Shown: positions 45,735-57,724 of the stretch, one piece after another | Layout: each line of letters starts with the position of its first letter | Position numbering within the stretch: position 1 is the first letter of the stretch | Assembly (NCBI GenBank): GCA_036971715.1 | Contig: JAVHJL010000005.1 | Span: forward strand, 2,170,001 to 2,234,000 | Origin: Arthrobotrys musiformis | Lineage: Eukaryota > Ascomycota > Orbiliomycetes > Orbiliales > Orbiliaceae | Direction: 5' to 3' | DNA: 64,000 bases | Translations under genes and position numbers: made by a program | Notes under the pieces: generated by a model | The model's input: only the letters and a program-made list of their open reading frames with translations | Database searches by the model: none | Told to the model about the DNA's origin: nothing

Positions 45735-47876
45735 CCTGGACCTTTAAAAAAAAAATCTTTCTTTTTAGTTTAAAAAAGGACACCGATTGATAGTTGCGAT
45801 AAACCCTTAAAACATTCACACGTTTCTTTGATAATGCAATAATGCTGTCGAGTTGCAAATACTGTACCCCGGCTTGAGTCGATCCTTTTTCTTTCTTGTC
45901 ACCCGCACAACCCCCTGCGGTTACAAGGAAAAGTTATAGCGAAGGATACAATCCTGTTCAAGTAGGCAAGCATAAATAGTCCCCTACTTCATGCACCTAG
46001 AAGAAATGGGGGGGGGGGGGGGGGCTAAAAGAACCCTTTGCTTTGTGGTTTATTCTAAATAGTTGTAGGCTGATAGCTTTTTCGCTGAGGTGGTCTCGGA
46101 CGTAACAATACACATACGATAGATGTTGGGTTTCGTAAGCTTCAGTTATATGGGGGCTGCCATGTATATAACAACATTCTGGTTTCTAGACTCGCAACGA
46201 GGCTTGCTTGTTGCAAATTGGGCTTGCGTGTTGATGGGAATTCAGAACCCGCTGGTCTCGCGGTGGAACCCGCTAAAATTACAATTCCAGATTGTATAAT
46301 AGGTGACACTAATCGGATTCCGTTGTTTGCGATATATTGTCTTGGATCCAACGGTTCTGATTAGCTGATTAGGTGTTATGTTGCATCTATGCCCTTTTCA
46401 TAACCTATTCCTTCCAGACGGGACAGAGATAGTCGGGTATATACTTAGCAGTTCATTAGCCGCTAAAAAAAAACGTCTCCCCAAGAAAATGGGCATGCAT
46501 TGGCAAAGAAGGCCTAGATTGTTGGGTACCGCATACGTAACATTCTTGAAAGATTGTGAGTCTCGCGCTTGTCGCCCTTCGCCGACGCTAGACGAACGTT
46601 GACAGACCTTTTGTTAGTATAGTTCAGCTGCGTATCCACATGTCTTTCGGTGTACCCGAAGGATTTCGCACTCTAATCGTTCTAAACACACTTTAACTAA
46701 TGGCTTGCATGGCACATCGAGCTACAAGCGAAACCTCCAACGGTCGAATTGGTACGCGTTGGGCCGGGTTGTGTGTATGAGAAAGGAATCGAATATGACA
46801 GCGCTTAAATCAATTCTATCTTTAATTTTGGCCTTATGCTACTATAGGCACTATCAATGGACCGACCGCGGTGTCTATATTTGGTCGGGAAAAAAATTTA
46901 TTATTAAAAAAAAAGACCTCTGACTTGTTTCGAAATTTCGTAAGGCCCGATTCGTAATGTGATCGTCAGCTTCTTGTCGCAAACCCGTATATATTTATAT
47001 CATTTTGCCTAGTTGTTGGGAATACTCGGCCTGTTCACATGGACATTCGAAATAGTCATCTTTTAGGCGAGATCGAAATATAACTTTTCTATCCGCCGTT
47101 GACAGGACTGGTATCGATGCGATACACTCAAACAATATATGGCAGCTATAAGGCCGGCTGCCATTACGAACGAAGCCCTACCAACCGCCACAAAACAAGA
47201 ATTATACTAACCGTGGCAAAAATTCATTCCGTAGCTATAATTAACTATCAGAGAAGACCCTTCACCCTCCAACTCTTATAGCAAGATGTAGCTCAACAAC
47301 CGAAAGATCTAGACGAAAAGGTCAACAGCGCCAACGGCCTCGTTTATTTCGGGTTGTCAAAGGATAACTAGTAGACTTAATTCTGTATATTCGTCCAAAA
47401 TCCTGAATCGAGCCCGAAGCTTAAGCTGAATATCAATATCAAATGACCGTGACGAGAATATTAACATTGTTACGATCCGGAGTTGCCGCTGCACTCTTAC
47501 TCATGCGGCACGGGGATTTCAGCTGAATTTCAGCCGCACACTTCAATTGAGCTTTTCCTTCACTAAGTATCCGCGCCTAAGGTTATTGCAACTTTGGATA
47601 GATATTGGCCAAAGAGTCCTCCACCAGTGTGCTAGTCTCGTAGTCAATAAACATGCTAAAGGTCTGGCGTGGTATTTTTTGCGTTGCATTCAAGATCCCA
47701 GTCAAATTTCGCTTTCCCTTCTTGGACGTCTTTGACAGCTTCAACCGCAGTACCACAACTTCCTTCAATGCGGCGCAAACCCGCCAGCCCGCTCAATTGA
47801 CCAACCATCTCCACATAATCTCCACCGTCGTCCCGGCTGTTCCATAGCCTCTCCTCCCATCTTCACATATCCCCAA
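45735..47876. other. Intergenic, 2.1 kb with poly-G tract
   Basis: Divergent region between the RTA1-like gene (minus) and the NatB gene (plus). It contains a 17-base poly-G run and only short, unsupported frames. Confidence 0.5.
46008..46024. repeat. Poly-G run of 17
   Basis: Seventeen consecutive G on the plus strand within an AT-rich intergenic region. The length may be unstable or miscalled, and such a run could form a G-quadruplex-like structure. Confidence 0.8.
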
Positions 47877-48473
47877 ATGGCTTCAATCCGCCCCTTCACC
47901 GCCGTCGACCTCTTCTCCTTCAACCCCACCAACCTCGACGTCCTCACCGAAAACTACGATATAAGCTTCTACCTCTCCTACCTCTCCCGATGGCCCAAAC
48001 TCTTCTTAGCAGTCGTATCCCCCACGGGCACCATAATGGCGTACATAATGGGAAAAGCCGAGGGTGAAGGGAAAGAATGGCACGGTCATGTCACCGCCCT
48101 AACGGTTGCACCGGCGTACCGACGGCTCGGGCTTGCGAAGGTGCTCATGGAGGAGTTGGAGAGGGTTAGCGAGGAAGTTTATGATGGTTATTTTGTGGAT
48201 TTGTATGTGAGGGTTAGTAATGAATTGGCGGTTAATATGTATAAGAAGATGGGGTATAGTGTTTATAGGCGGGTGGTGGGGTATTACAGTGCTGGAGGCG
48301 GGGCGGAGGCGGAAGATGCATATGGTATGTTTTTCCCCTTGAAGGGTTTTGAGATTGTAGGGGAGGCTAATTGTTTGGTAGATATGAGGAAACCGTTGAA
48401 GAGAGATGTGAAGCGGGAGAGTATACGAGAAAATGGAGAAGAGTTCCTCGTTAGTCCAGAGGAGGTTTACTAA
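47877..48473 (+). CDS. NAT3: NatB catalytic subunit, N-alpha-acetyltransferase 20 (198 aa)
   Basis: The enzyme acetylates nascent proteins that start Met-Asp, Met-Glu, Met-Asn or Met-Gln, as part of the ribosome-bound NatB complex with its Mdm20/Naa25 partner. A single exon opens with MASIRPFTAVDLFSFNPTNL, as in the orthologues. The ENYDISFYLSYLSRWP substrate-loop region follows. The acetyl-CoA pyrophosphate loop is YRRLGLA (residues 81-87, RRxGxA). DLYVRVSNELAVNMYKKMGY is the C-terminal GNAT strand and helix. Length fits the family. The tail after MRKPLKRD is charged and may be flexible. It converges with the ureidoglycolate lyase gene, with 294 bp between stop codons. Confidence 0.95.
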   Translation: MASIRPFTAVDLFSFNPTNLDVLTENYDISFYLSYLSRWPKLFLAVVSPTGTIMAYIMGKAEGEGKEWHGHVTALTVAPAYRRLGLAKVLMEELERVSEEVYDGYFVDLYVRVSNELAVNMYKKMGYSVYRRVVGYYSAGGGAEAEDAYGMFFPLKGFEIVGEANCLVDMRKPLKRDVKRESIRENGEEFLVSPEEVY

Positions 48474-48767
48474 ACACCCTTCATTTTCTGAGGAGCTCTT
48501 AATTGCATTTTGCAGTTTTACGATTTGATGAATTATAGAAATGGGGTTTCTTCTTCTTTGTATTATATAAAAGTCGACTGTTCAGTCTGGTCTCTAAACG
48601 ACAGCATCCGATACCCTGCTAATGTACATACATAACCCGATGGCCCGACCTGATATCCCCAGAACGCTCAAAAAAAAAGGTGTTCAATCTGGAAAATAGA
48701 AAAGGAACGAAAAGAAAATGACTTTTCAAAACACCTGTTCAACAATATAAATAATGAATATACCAAT

Positions 48768-49565
48768 TTAAAGCTTCGATTTGATCGGTCCTTCATCACC
48801 AATCTCGACCTTGACCCTCCCGCCCTCGATCTCGCATTCCTCACAGTCTTCCACAGGTACACCGTTCTCATGCATAACAACGACGAACTCAATCGGTCCG
48901 TCACCGAGAACCACCATCGGTGCATGCCATGTTCCAACTCCATATGTAACCGCCTGATCCCCACGGCACATGAATGCCTGGATATTGCTCAGATCCGGCA
49001 GCCCCCGTCCCTTCGGCTTAACCGTCCCAGAAGTATCAAGAACATGAGCATCCACATTCGATGCATCTGCAACCCCATGGCTCGGCACTGGATACGGAGG
49101 TGATCCTCTAATCCCAACCCTCTTCTTCTCCTTCATCGGATACGGAGGTGGTCGCGAAGCATGTTTCTGCCCATCGGACGCAAGATCAAGCGTAGGAGCC
49201 ACAATCACCAAATACTTCCTCCCAGGATCACTTTTATCAAGCCCTACCGGTATAAAAGTCTGAGTGGTATACGGATGTCGTTCGAGGATGTGTACCGTGA
49301 AAGTTCGACCATTGTCGCCGAGTTTCCGAGGGTTGCAGACGAAGAGGTTTAGACGGCCTGATGCGCCCTTTGCGGATGGCGCTGCGTATGAGACAAACGG
49401 TGAGATCTCTGGGTATTTTTCGGCAGTGCCTTGGTTTACTGTTGCGGATGTTGGGGCAGATCTTGGGTTCTCGATTACCGTGCCGAACGGGGCAAACGCC
49501 GCCGGGGTCAACGGTGAGACCGGGATTGATATCGAGGCTGTCGGTGACGATTTGTATTGAGGCAT
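48768..49565 (-). CDS. DAL3: Ureidoglycolate lyase (265 aa)
   Basis: This enzyme of the allantoin/purine degradation route splits ureidoglycolate into glyoxylate and urea. A single exon encodes a cupin-like fold: SPLTPAAFAPFGTVIENPR at the N-terminus, HILERHPYTTQTFIPVG with the conserved HP, and GVGTWHAPMVVLGDGPIEFV near the C-terminus. The family-specific segment IQAFMCRGDQAVTYGVGTWH is present. A Lys/Pro-rich insert (SRPPPYPMKEKKRVGIRGSP, near 140) lengthens it relative to the bacterial enzyme. Probably cytosolic; no targeting sequence. No other purine-catabolic gene is in the window. Three HGATAR sites upstream suggest control by the nitrogen GATA factor (AreA/Nit2). Confidence 0.93.
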   Translation of the reverse strand: MPQYKSSPTASISIPVSPLTPAAFAPFGTVIENPRSAPTSATVNQGTAEKYPEISPFVSYAAPSAKGASGRLNLFVCNPRKLGDNGRTFTVHILERHPYTTQTFIPVGLDKSDPGRKYLVIVAPTLDLASDGQKHASRPPPYPMKEKKRVGIRGSPPYPVPSHGVADASNVDAHVLDTSGTVKPKGRGLPDLSNIQAFMCRGDQAVTYGVGTWHAPMVVLGDGPIEFVVVMHENGVPVEDCEECEIEGGRVKVEIGDEGPIKSKL

Positions 49566-50149
49566 TGTGAATGATAATATATATTTACGGCAACCTTGAA
49601 GGAAATTTTTCCGGGAGAAAGAAAAAAAAGGAAATGCAGAGGTAATTCCACCGGCTCGAATTTAAAATTTATGCGAGTTAGCTATCGGGTTATAAATCGC
49701 GCGCAACTGATAAGCCGTAGAAATTCGATTCGTTATGACCAAACGAAACTCCCAAAAGAGCAGCTTGTCGCAATGGAATTTTGGCAGCGCAAGGGTCGAC
49801 TCCAGCTCGAGTTCAGAAATCAGAACACCAAAATCTCGGAGATGTCGATAGAGGGGTTCTCAAGCCCAATTGCCATATCCGGTGAGGAATATGGTTGTGA
49901 GATCGTGCTAACCTCACCGATTGAATCTCATGACGTAAAAGCCGCTTAGATCTAAACTGAACAGGCATGCGACACCGATAGACTACCTCGACAACACAAC
50001 TCTGTAAAGAATCCAACAAACTGCCTCCGAATTCAAGCTCGAAGCATAAAACATTTGAACGGAAAATTTGGATTCAGATACGACTAAAGTATACTCGAGT
50101 ATGCCAGTAAAGTAAAACACCATCTTCTTAACATTTCCATCAACTAGAT
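49566..50149. promoter_or_regulatory. Upstream region of ureidoglycolate lyase gene, with GATA sites
   Basis: Three matches to the nitrogen GATA-factor site HGATAR occur: TGATAA at 49572-49577, CGATAG (minus strand) at 49682-49687, and TGATAA at 49708-49713. Such sites are expected before allantoin-pathway genes but are also common by chance. The remainder is the 3' region of the F-box gene. Confidence 0.35.
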
Positions 50150-51724
50150 CTAGTTAATGGAGTACAGATTCTTAATATACGCTTGTAAAACGCGAAAGTT
50201 ATTCTCAAACGCAAACACCCAGTGATCTGTATTCCCACCAACCGGCTCTATTTGCTCTTTGCCACGCTGTCCCCAGATTTTGTAAACCATCTTCCATGGG
50301 TGGTCTTCGCGTTCGGTATCGGTTCTTGCCGCTTCCAATCGAGGTTCGGCATCCTCTATAAGATACATCGCCGTTCCAAAATCTAGGTTCTCAGAGGCAC
50401 CGGGGACCAGTTCGCACCAATAGGAGGCAGATCGAATGTTACCCACGATCCGAAGCCATGGTGGGCATTTATGAAGACGGTATTGCTTGATTCCGTCGAA
50501 GAAGAATGAATCCAAGAACAAATGTGATTCCAGCAACCGAAATGTTCGACTCCATTGTTGGCATTCCGTTTGGAAAAGACATTGTTTGAGCGTAAGGTTT
50601 CGAAGGGTTTGGCTATGAGCTATCAAAAATTCCGCAAGTTCGCTTTGTACGAAAGACTGGAATTCAAATTCGAGAGTTTTGATGTTTTCAAAACATAGTT
50701 TCGGATCCTGGAGACATATATTCGGGGGGTATAGCGGGTATTTTTCGTAGGTTGACGTATCCTCGTCGTGCGGGGGCGGGAAACCTTGGACCTCTTTAGA
50801 CTTATACACCAAGGTACTCAGCTGCGGCATAAAATTGACAAGGAACCTTGTGATATCCTGAGCAGCAGGTACGGACTCAGAGAGTGGGACTAGGTCGAAG
50901 CTGGTTTGAAAAGCCGGTTGTATCCGAAGCTCTAGCTTCTGCAAACCCTTGAACGAGTCACGAAACCTCTGGCTGTCTTGTAGATAACCTTCGAAGAACT
51001 TTGGCGCTAGTATGTACTGAGATTGGGGTCCATCGGAACAGATATTTATTTCCTTCAATCGGGGGAGAGGCTTCTCGGCAAGCGTTTTTAATACTTCGGC
51101 GTATGCATCCCCAAGAACCAGACACCAATTGAAATTACTTCGCACTTCTGCCCCTACAAATATCTCCCTAAATATTGGAAAGATTTCAGGACTGGATATC
51201 AGGTCGGGGAAATGAGTTTTCAAGCTTCGCAGGGACATATCCGAAGCCCTCGTCTCCACAAATTCGATAACCTCAAGATTGGGGAAGTTCGATATCGCAG
51301 CGCAGAGGGTCTCGTAGTAGTTTTGCTTGCGTGATCTGTGGTCCAACATTTGGTTCTTATAGGCCATTGTTTCTCTGGAACAACCTTGTCGAATTTTAGG
51401 ATTTGCGGTTTGCGTGTGTATCTGCAGCGATTGGTATCCATCCCGCGGAAATTCCATCCCATAGTATGGCACGAACAGGTCAATGACCAGTCTTTTGAGG
51501 TAGACATTGAAACCACGCGGGTGGTTTGAAAATTCGAGTAAGAGCTTTGAGTCGGCTGCCGTTGCATAGAACTTCTTTCTTCTAAAACTCTTTTCGAAGA
51601 GGATGGTCTCGATCCTTTTGTAAAGGGACTTCGAAACCAAGCACAAATTCCAGAGGTCTCCTATTGATAAATCCTCTGAGATCGCTAGCCATAGTTCCGC
51701 CGGGGCTGCCGACAAAGCTGTCAT
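50150..51724 (-). CDS. F-box protein (524 aa)
   Basis: One intronless frame. The N-terminus (LSAAPAELWLAISEDLSIGD ... LCLVSKSLYKRIETILF) is an F-box, which binds Skp1 in SCF ubiquitin ligases. The rest shows irregular leucine-rich segments such as LPRLKEINI, LQKLELRI, LSTLVYKSKE, IKTLEFEF and LRNLTLKQC, typical of the large, fast-evolving fungal F-box/LRR-like set. Substrate unknown. The start is the first ATG before the F-box. No partner gene is adjacent. Confidence 0.87.
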   Translation of the reverse strand: MTALSAAPAELWLAISEDLSIGDLWNLCLVSKSLYKRIETILFEKSFRRKKFYATAADSKLLLEFSNHPRGFNVYLKRLVIDLFVPYYGMEFPRDGYQSLQIHTQTANPKIRQGCSRETMAYKNQMLDHRSRKQNYYETLCAAISNFPNLEVIEFVETRASDMSLRSLKTHFPDLISSPEIFPIFREIFVGAEVRSNFNWCLVLGDAYAEVLKTLAEKPLPRLKEINICSDGPQSQYILAPKFFEGYLQDSQRFRDSFKGLQKLELRIQPAFQTSFDLVPLSESVPAAQDITRFLVNFMPQLSTLVYKSKEVQGFPPPHDEDTSTYEKYPLYPPNICLQDPKLCFENIKTLEFEFQSFVQSELAEFLIAHSQTLRNLTLKQCLFQTECQQWSRTFRLLESHLFLDSFFFDGIKQYRLHKCPPWLRIVGNIRSASYWCELVPGASENLDFGTAMYLIEDAEPRLEAARTDTEREDHPWKMVYKIWGQRGKEQIEPVGGNTDHWVFAFENNFRVLQAYIKNLYSIN

Positions 51725-53237
51725 GTTGATTAGGAGTAATTATTATTTCGAATTCCGGAAAAGTCCAAGGGTTGTTTCCGTTCCTGGGCATGCGCATAGA
51801 TACCCCTCAATATCGAGCCCCAAAGGATCCAAAACTTAGAATGTTCAAACATTTCCCTCCCAAAACGTATATACCTGCCGCACACAATATTATTACAATC
51901 CAACACCAGTAATATTATTCCAGGACTGTGCTGGTATACGTGAAAACGCTTATGGCAGCAACCCAAGAAGTCATTACAGAGCAAAACTTAAAAGAGGGGC
52001 GTTTGTATACACGAATATCCCATTTTGAATTGGAAAAAAAGTTATCAATTATACGAAAGCCTATAATATACTGATCATGGCATTTTGGCTGTACTGCAGC
52101 TAAGCTAAGTTGTTGCCCCACATTCATGAGAAGCCCTACAGAGTGCAACAAAATCAACACAGAAGCGATAAAAAATCATTCAAAAGAAAGCTTCATCCTT
52201 GCAGGATAACCAGTGACATGATGGTATTTCCAACTAGTCCGATTCTTTAAATATTTACTTACATGTTTAACTTGTGATAAATCCATCCGAAAAATATGTG
52301 AAGGTTTAAATCTTCCAGCCGGGCTTTAAAAGGAGAAATTCAGCCCCTCTTTCGATCATACTTTTACAATTAAATGTTTGACCAGGTTGACTTGAGGTTA
52401 TATCTAAGAGTTAATTTCCTAGAGTCTTATCCTTGGTGTTATCGCACGTCAACTAGGAATAAGAGAATCTATGTTAATATTTTGATAAAGGCGCAACCTG
52501 GATGCGAACCCGACCCGCCAGCAAATCCCGTCCTCGGCTGCATTCAAACTTGCATACACATACGTACATGTGCATATATGTATGTATAAAAGTATCCTAG
52601 CCGAGATACGAGATGGCGTTCCAAGCATTGCAAACCAGCAGGCTCGTTAAAAACCACATACTATTGGTCAATAATCGGACCCTCTGGCGCGGGGATATTT
52701 CAGCGAATTTCGAAGGCTTTAAAACAATCGTGACAGTATATGCGGCCCCGGGAATGATAAATGTAATAACAGCGGGATAGATTTGTACTCGCAAGCTGCA
52801 GTGTTACTTGTCTCATGCAGGCGAGAATTTTTTATCTCGAGTGAAATTTGACACGATTCATTCCTCGCCGGCTCGCCTAAAAGTACCTGTATATACGTGG
52901 AGGGTTCAGATCCTGCGTAAATGGCGCGAGCGCCACCTTTCCTCGCAGATTTCAGCACCAGACAGAAACCTCTCTGTCGTCACTCCGAATTCGAAAACTA
53001 TGTCAAATACGTATATACTCTTGCTGGCAATAAGCATGTCGTCTCAAGGCTGGTTCATGTACCGCGCTAGCTCTAAACTCGATACCATAATCACAGTTCT
53101 CAGAGTATACTGCACTGCCAAGGCAGCGCCAGCACACGAGTTCTCCAGGATAGATTATAAATTGCTGCCCTGAATCCAGAACTGCTAGTTGCTGAGCTGA
53201 GGCATGCACCATTTAATTTTATCCGACGATTCCAAAG
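51725..53237. other. Divergent intergenic region, 1.5 kb
   Basis: This lies between the F-box gene (minus) and the polytopic membrane protein gene (plus). TG/TA-rich (TACATGTGCATATATG) stretch near 52563. Frames of 60-120 codons on both strands have no recognisable content. Confidence 0.5.
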
Positions 53238-54779
53238 ATGATCCCCAATACATCAAACACTGCAGTCAGCGCTTTAATCATCGCATTTTGTCGAATTACC
53301 TATGTTGAAGCTTACCCATTTACACCCGAATGTACTATTCCGCCTCCGGGCACGAGTCATGTATTTGCGCCTACTGTACGTAGCACGCTTAGTATCATCT
53401 GGAATTGTCTTGGAATCATTTTTCTTTGCACATGGTCAATACAACATCTCAATATTCCTTTGCAAAGATCAACTCCGGATCCGCAAACTTCCATAGGGAT
53501 TCTCAAGGGCCATATCATCGATTTTCTGGAAAAGCTTAAATGGGTGGTTTTCACATTGATATTCCCGGAGTTCTTGTTTGCTAAGGCTGTCCTCGAGTGG
53601 TGTGCGACCAAGGAAGGTGTCAAAAATCATCAACTTTTGCGGAGTGGAGGAGCAGGTAAGTTTAAGATCTTAAGGCCGACGTCCTACGTGTAGTTATTAT
53701 ATATATAGATAAATCGGTAACAAGAACAAATATTAACAGAAAAGCAAGCTCGAACGCCACAGTGGGAGGCTATCCACATCTGCATGGCAAATGCAGGTTA
53801 CTTTGTTCTCGATACAGGGATGCCGGCGTCGCGCCAGCCGTCGGTTGGGAAAATCAGGATCGAAGATACAGTTCTAAGAGGTCGCTACTGGGCCCTCAAC
53901 AATCGACAGTGGATTTCTCTTGCGCTCGAAAACGACTATGCGGACCTGCCAGATGTTGATGCAGAGTATCTCAGAAAACTTGATCACAAAGGTGGATTGA
54001 TTACGGTACTAGCAGTGCTTCAAATCACGAGCCACATCATTCAGCTGGTTTCTCGAAAAATCAATAAATTGCCAATTACACAGATTGAGAGTGTTGCACT
54101 TGCTTTTGCAATACCAAGCATTCTTGTATACTTATTATACTGGGATCATCCACAGGGTGTCCGAGTGATTCACGTGTCGGCACTGAACCTGAGCAAATTG
54201 CCTGGAAGTTCAGAGGAAGACAAAATCGAGAGACTCCGGAAGATGCTATTCAGGTGGAGACACGCTGGTGTCGGTCCCTATATGTTAACTGATATTTCGC
54301 AACCCGACCAACCCGATCCCGATGAAGGCCCTGTGCCGATCCCGAATAACTGTGTACCGCTACGCGAGTTCTTACACGCAAATGGGGCCGCCAAGACAGA
54401 TGGTTCAGACATGTTCTACAAGGGTGCCATCCCATTTTTAGGAGGCGGTGGCGTCCATGGAATGATTTTTGGTGGATTACATATTTTGGCGTGGGATTCC
54501 ATATATCACACCCGAGTCGAGCAAATTTGTTGGAGGGTTTCTTCTATTGTTGTGACGGTGATACCTTTCATAGCATTCGCGAGTACTATGCTTGGTTTTA
54601 AAATGGAGGATGTCTACCCCAGATACCAACGCCTCCATGGACCCTTTTTCATAGGCCTAGCTATTATATATATGATCGCTAGGCTATTTCTCATGGTCGA
54701 GATGTTCATAAGCTTGGCCTACCTTCCTCCAGAGGCATTCAAAACCACCTGGGCAGGGCTCCTTCCTCACTGGGGTTGA
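53238..54779 (+). CDS. Fungal polytopic membrane protein of unknown function (485 aa)
   Basis: Two exons, 53238-53655 and 53740-54779, total 1458 nt. The intron has GTAAGT and AACAG and the split codon G|AA gives Glu. A signal-anchor or signal peptide (SALIIAFCRITYVEA) opens the protein. Further hydrophobic segments are STLSIIWNCLGIIFLCTW, VVFTLIFPEFLFAKAVL, TVLAVLQITSHIIQL, ESVALAFAIPSILVYLLYW, VSSIVVTVIPFIAFASTML and GLAIIYMIARLFLMVEMFI. The pattern IFGGLHILAWDSIY before the last helices recurs in a large family of uncharacterised ascomycete membrane proteins. Function is unknown. Nothing in the neighbourhood points to a role. Confidence 0.82.
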
Positions 54780-56137
54780 CTCAATTCAAATCGAGGACCC
54801 CGAAATATAAATATTCATGAGAAGTCACATGTCAATCTATAGCTGGCTTTAAGCTTCTCTATCTTATGGATTTTCTATCATGTATTAGAGGATTTTATAC
54901 ATCTAAAACAATCAATATGCAAATTACCTACCTAGGTACCTATATACAACCCAAAAGTTATCCACATAAAAGAATCTCGACCCCGAAAATCATTCGCTGT
55001 GTCTATTATGGGAAAATTCCGAAAACTGATATATCCCTACTGAAGCACTCGAGTAGGTACCTGGCTTTTTCACGGCATATTCTCCAGAGCCCTTTTCCAA
55101 GTTTAAATTCCTAAAGAAAGAAACGTTCGTAATGGAAGAAACGTTCGAATCTCGGGGCATTTGTAGCAATAATTCAATCTATGTATGTTTTAAATTAGCT
55201 TTCTACACTAATTTAACACTGGAGATTGGGGAGAGTATTTGGACGAAACGACCTAAGCCTATAGCTAAGTCGGTGTTTTGCTTTTCCTTCTCTCAGTATA
55301 TATTAAATAATTTAAACTAAAGATATTCTAATAACGTTTTCTATCCGGCATCTAGGACTTGATACTTAGGTATACGTATATACGAGGGTCTTAGGAACGA
55401 TGTTTTCAGGGTGGCAGGGGCCTCGGGCTTTAAAACTCCTCCATCGCGGTCGAAGGCTGGATAGACTCTAAAGTCTACATTTTGAGTGTTAAGAAGTGAA
55501 GTTGGGGAATCTGGCGACGAGACAAGTTGCGAATTAAGTGCCTACTAAAGTAAGTAGGTAGGTACATACTTAGTAGCCTCGAGACCAGGCGCATACTTAG
55601 AGGGTAGTGTCCTTCCAGTATTCATGCATACCTACCTAAGTATCTACTTTTTAGATACAGGTAGAGCGTAACATGAGCCTCAGAATTCAAATTAGTATAT
55701 ACTTAAGTATGTATATAGCCCTGATTGGTCTCATTCCGAATCCCACTCAGGCCCTGCCGGTAGAATCGAAATTCACTGTAATTGTAACGATAAATATAAT
55801 AAGCCACTCAAAGTTCCAGATATAACCTATATAGGAGTGTAAAATGAGATGAGTAGTATCGACGCATACAAGAGAGAAGAGTCATCCTTAGTTTCTAAAG
55901 CTATATACTTGAAGTCAATCTCAAAATGAGAAAACGCCAAAAAAGCAAGAAACACGAAAAGAGGAGAAAAAAAAGTGCCACAGCCCGAGAACTCCGTTGG
56001 TAAAAGTTTTTGTTATAAAAAACCCCCCCACACCCACACCCCCCCAAAAAAAGGCTGCAAAATCCAAGTGTCATAAGTTCATGAACTCTCGCAACCAAAA
56101 TTTCGGCCTCTCCTTTTCCATCCGGGAATTGGAGGAT
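54780..56137. other. Convergent intergenic region, 1.36 kb
   Basis: AT-rich. It contains an imperfect inverted repeat built from TACCTACC/GGTAGGTA words (arms about 55551-55576 and 55627-55650). It also contains the 16-base sequence shared with 19102-19117. No gene supported. Confidence 0.5.
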
Positions 56138-57724
56138 TTAGAAAGGCGCACCGGTTCCACCGGCCGTCGCCCCGTTGAAAGCACCCATCGCCCAGGTTCC
56201 CAGCAAACCCCACATTCCAACTTTCCATCCTCTGTATAACCCTTCGATACCGGTTGTTCCACCACTTTCCTCGGTCTGATAGATATTCCACAGAGTGCCG
56301 AATGGCCCGTAATAGCCACCAACTGGCACAATCGTCTTTCTAGGTGCCGCGACAGCGAGTTGTCCTCTCCTTAAGCTGGTTTCCAATGGTAATCGGATGA
56401 ATAGTTCGGCAGTTGATGAGAAGAATGTGCACATCGTGTACATTGCCGGTCGAACAACGGGATCAATACCGTAGTTCATTCGCAGGTAGTATGGCACACC
56501 GGTCGTAATGAATGCAGGGAGTGCAGCATGAAGGGCTGTTGGGAAAGCGAGGGATGGTGGGCAAAGATAGGACGGTAAGGATTGAAGGAGTGGGAGCATG
56601 GTCCGCGGCTTGTCGTCCGAAGGCGCCATAATTATTCTCGTCCTAACGATATCAAGTGGCGCAAGGAGGAGGGCGGTGATAGCTGATGATGCTACAACAA
56701 TGCACAGTGCCGTTATCGGGGACGGAGAGTCAACGACCTCCGTTATCGATGGATCTGGAATATTGACTACTGCTGAAAGGAACGACTGTGTCCAAGCTTC
56801 GAGTGTAGACGTTAGGATTGTATACACAAATGTCGAATTCGATCCTGAAATAGGTATATTAGTAAACAAGTTTGAGATGAAGCGAGCGAGAACCGTACCT
56901 TTCCATATTCCCCAGACACCCTCTTTGTTCCATATTGCCCCCAGCATATCTGCCACCGAACCGACTTTCCGGGGCTTAATCTGCCATGGATGTTCCGGGG
57001 TATCCGCCTGAGGGGCTGCATTTGTAGCATCGGTTATCATCCTCCCACTTCGGTCTGTCATCCTTCGGCCCCTGCTAGGATCCCGATCTCTCTTCCTCCT
57101 TTGACTCCCCGACCAAGCTCCGGCCTCCTCGACATTATCGTTTGAAGCGAAATACGGTGGATCGTCGTCTTCAGAATCTTCGCCCTGTGTGTGCATTTGT
57201 GAAATTTAGCAAAAGGCAATCCCAGACTCCTAGTTCAACCCACGTTGATTTCTTACATTCAACTGCCCACTCCACTCTCCCCCATACTCCGTAAACTCAG
57301 GTGACACTTCACTACCCCGTCTACTCCTGCTCCCTGTCCCCGGCACTCGTTCCCCACCACCAGCTTTGCCCCCAGGCTGCCTAGGCACATACTGACACTG
57401 CATAACCGTCTTTGCGACCTTAAACGGCTGCAATATCAACACACTAGTATACCTCATCATAGCAGTATCGATCATATCCCGGATCATAACCGTAACGCTC
57501 GGGGTTTCAAGGTATTCCGAATAATCGAGGTCGGACAGCATGTCGCGTGTAGCAGAGCTGATGTACGACGGAGAAGCGGCAGCGGCAGCATTTCGGGCAG
57601 ATGTCGAAGCAAGAGTCGAAGCTGACGAACTTGTAGCCGTAGATAGCTTCCCGGTGAGGAAATCATGAGCTGGAGGGACATAATACGGCCGTAGAGGGTT
57701 CGGGGTGAATTGGTTGTTCGACAT
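56138..57724 (-). CDS. UGO1: Mitochondrial fusion protein Ugo1-like carrier (486 aa)
   Basis: Three exons, 57257-57724, 56899-57184 and 56138-56844, total 1461 nt. The protein is a modified mitochondrial carrier of the outer membrane, which in yeast links Fzo1 and Mgm1 during mitochondrial fusion. Visible parts: VMIRDMIDTAMMRYTSVLIL with LQPFKVAKTVMQ (degenerate carrier signature), a hydrophilic linker rich in Asp, Arg and Ser, AIWNKEGVWGIWKG, and LLLAPLDIVRTRIIMAP, the second carrier signature. It ends with a third repeat half (NIYQTEESGGTTGIEGLYRGWKVG). The 54-nt intron 56845-56898 (GTACGG, TACTAAT, TTTCAG) is stop-free and in frame. Removing it gives IWKGSNSTFVY, which fits carrier proteins better than the retained form. 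Confidence 0.87.
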
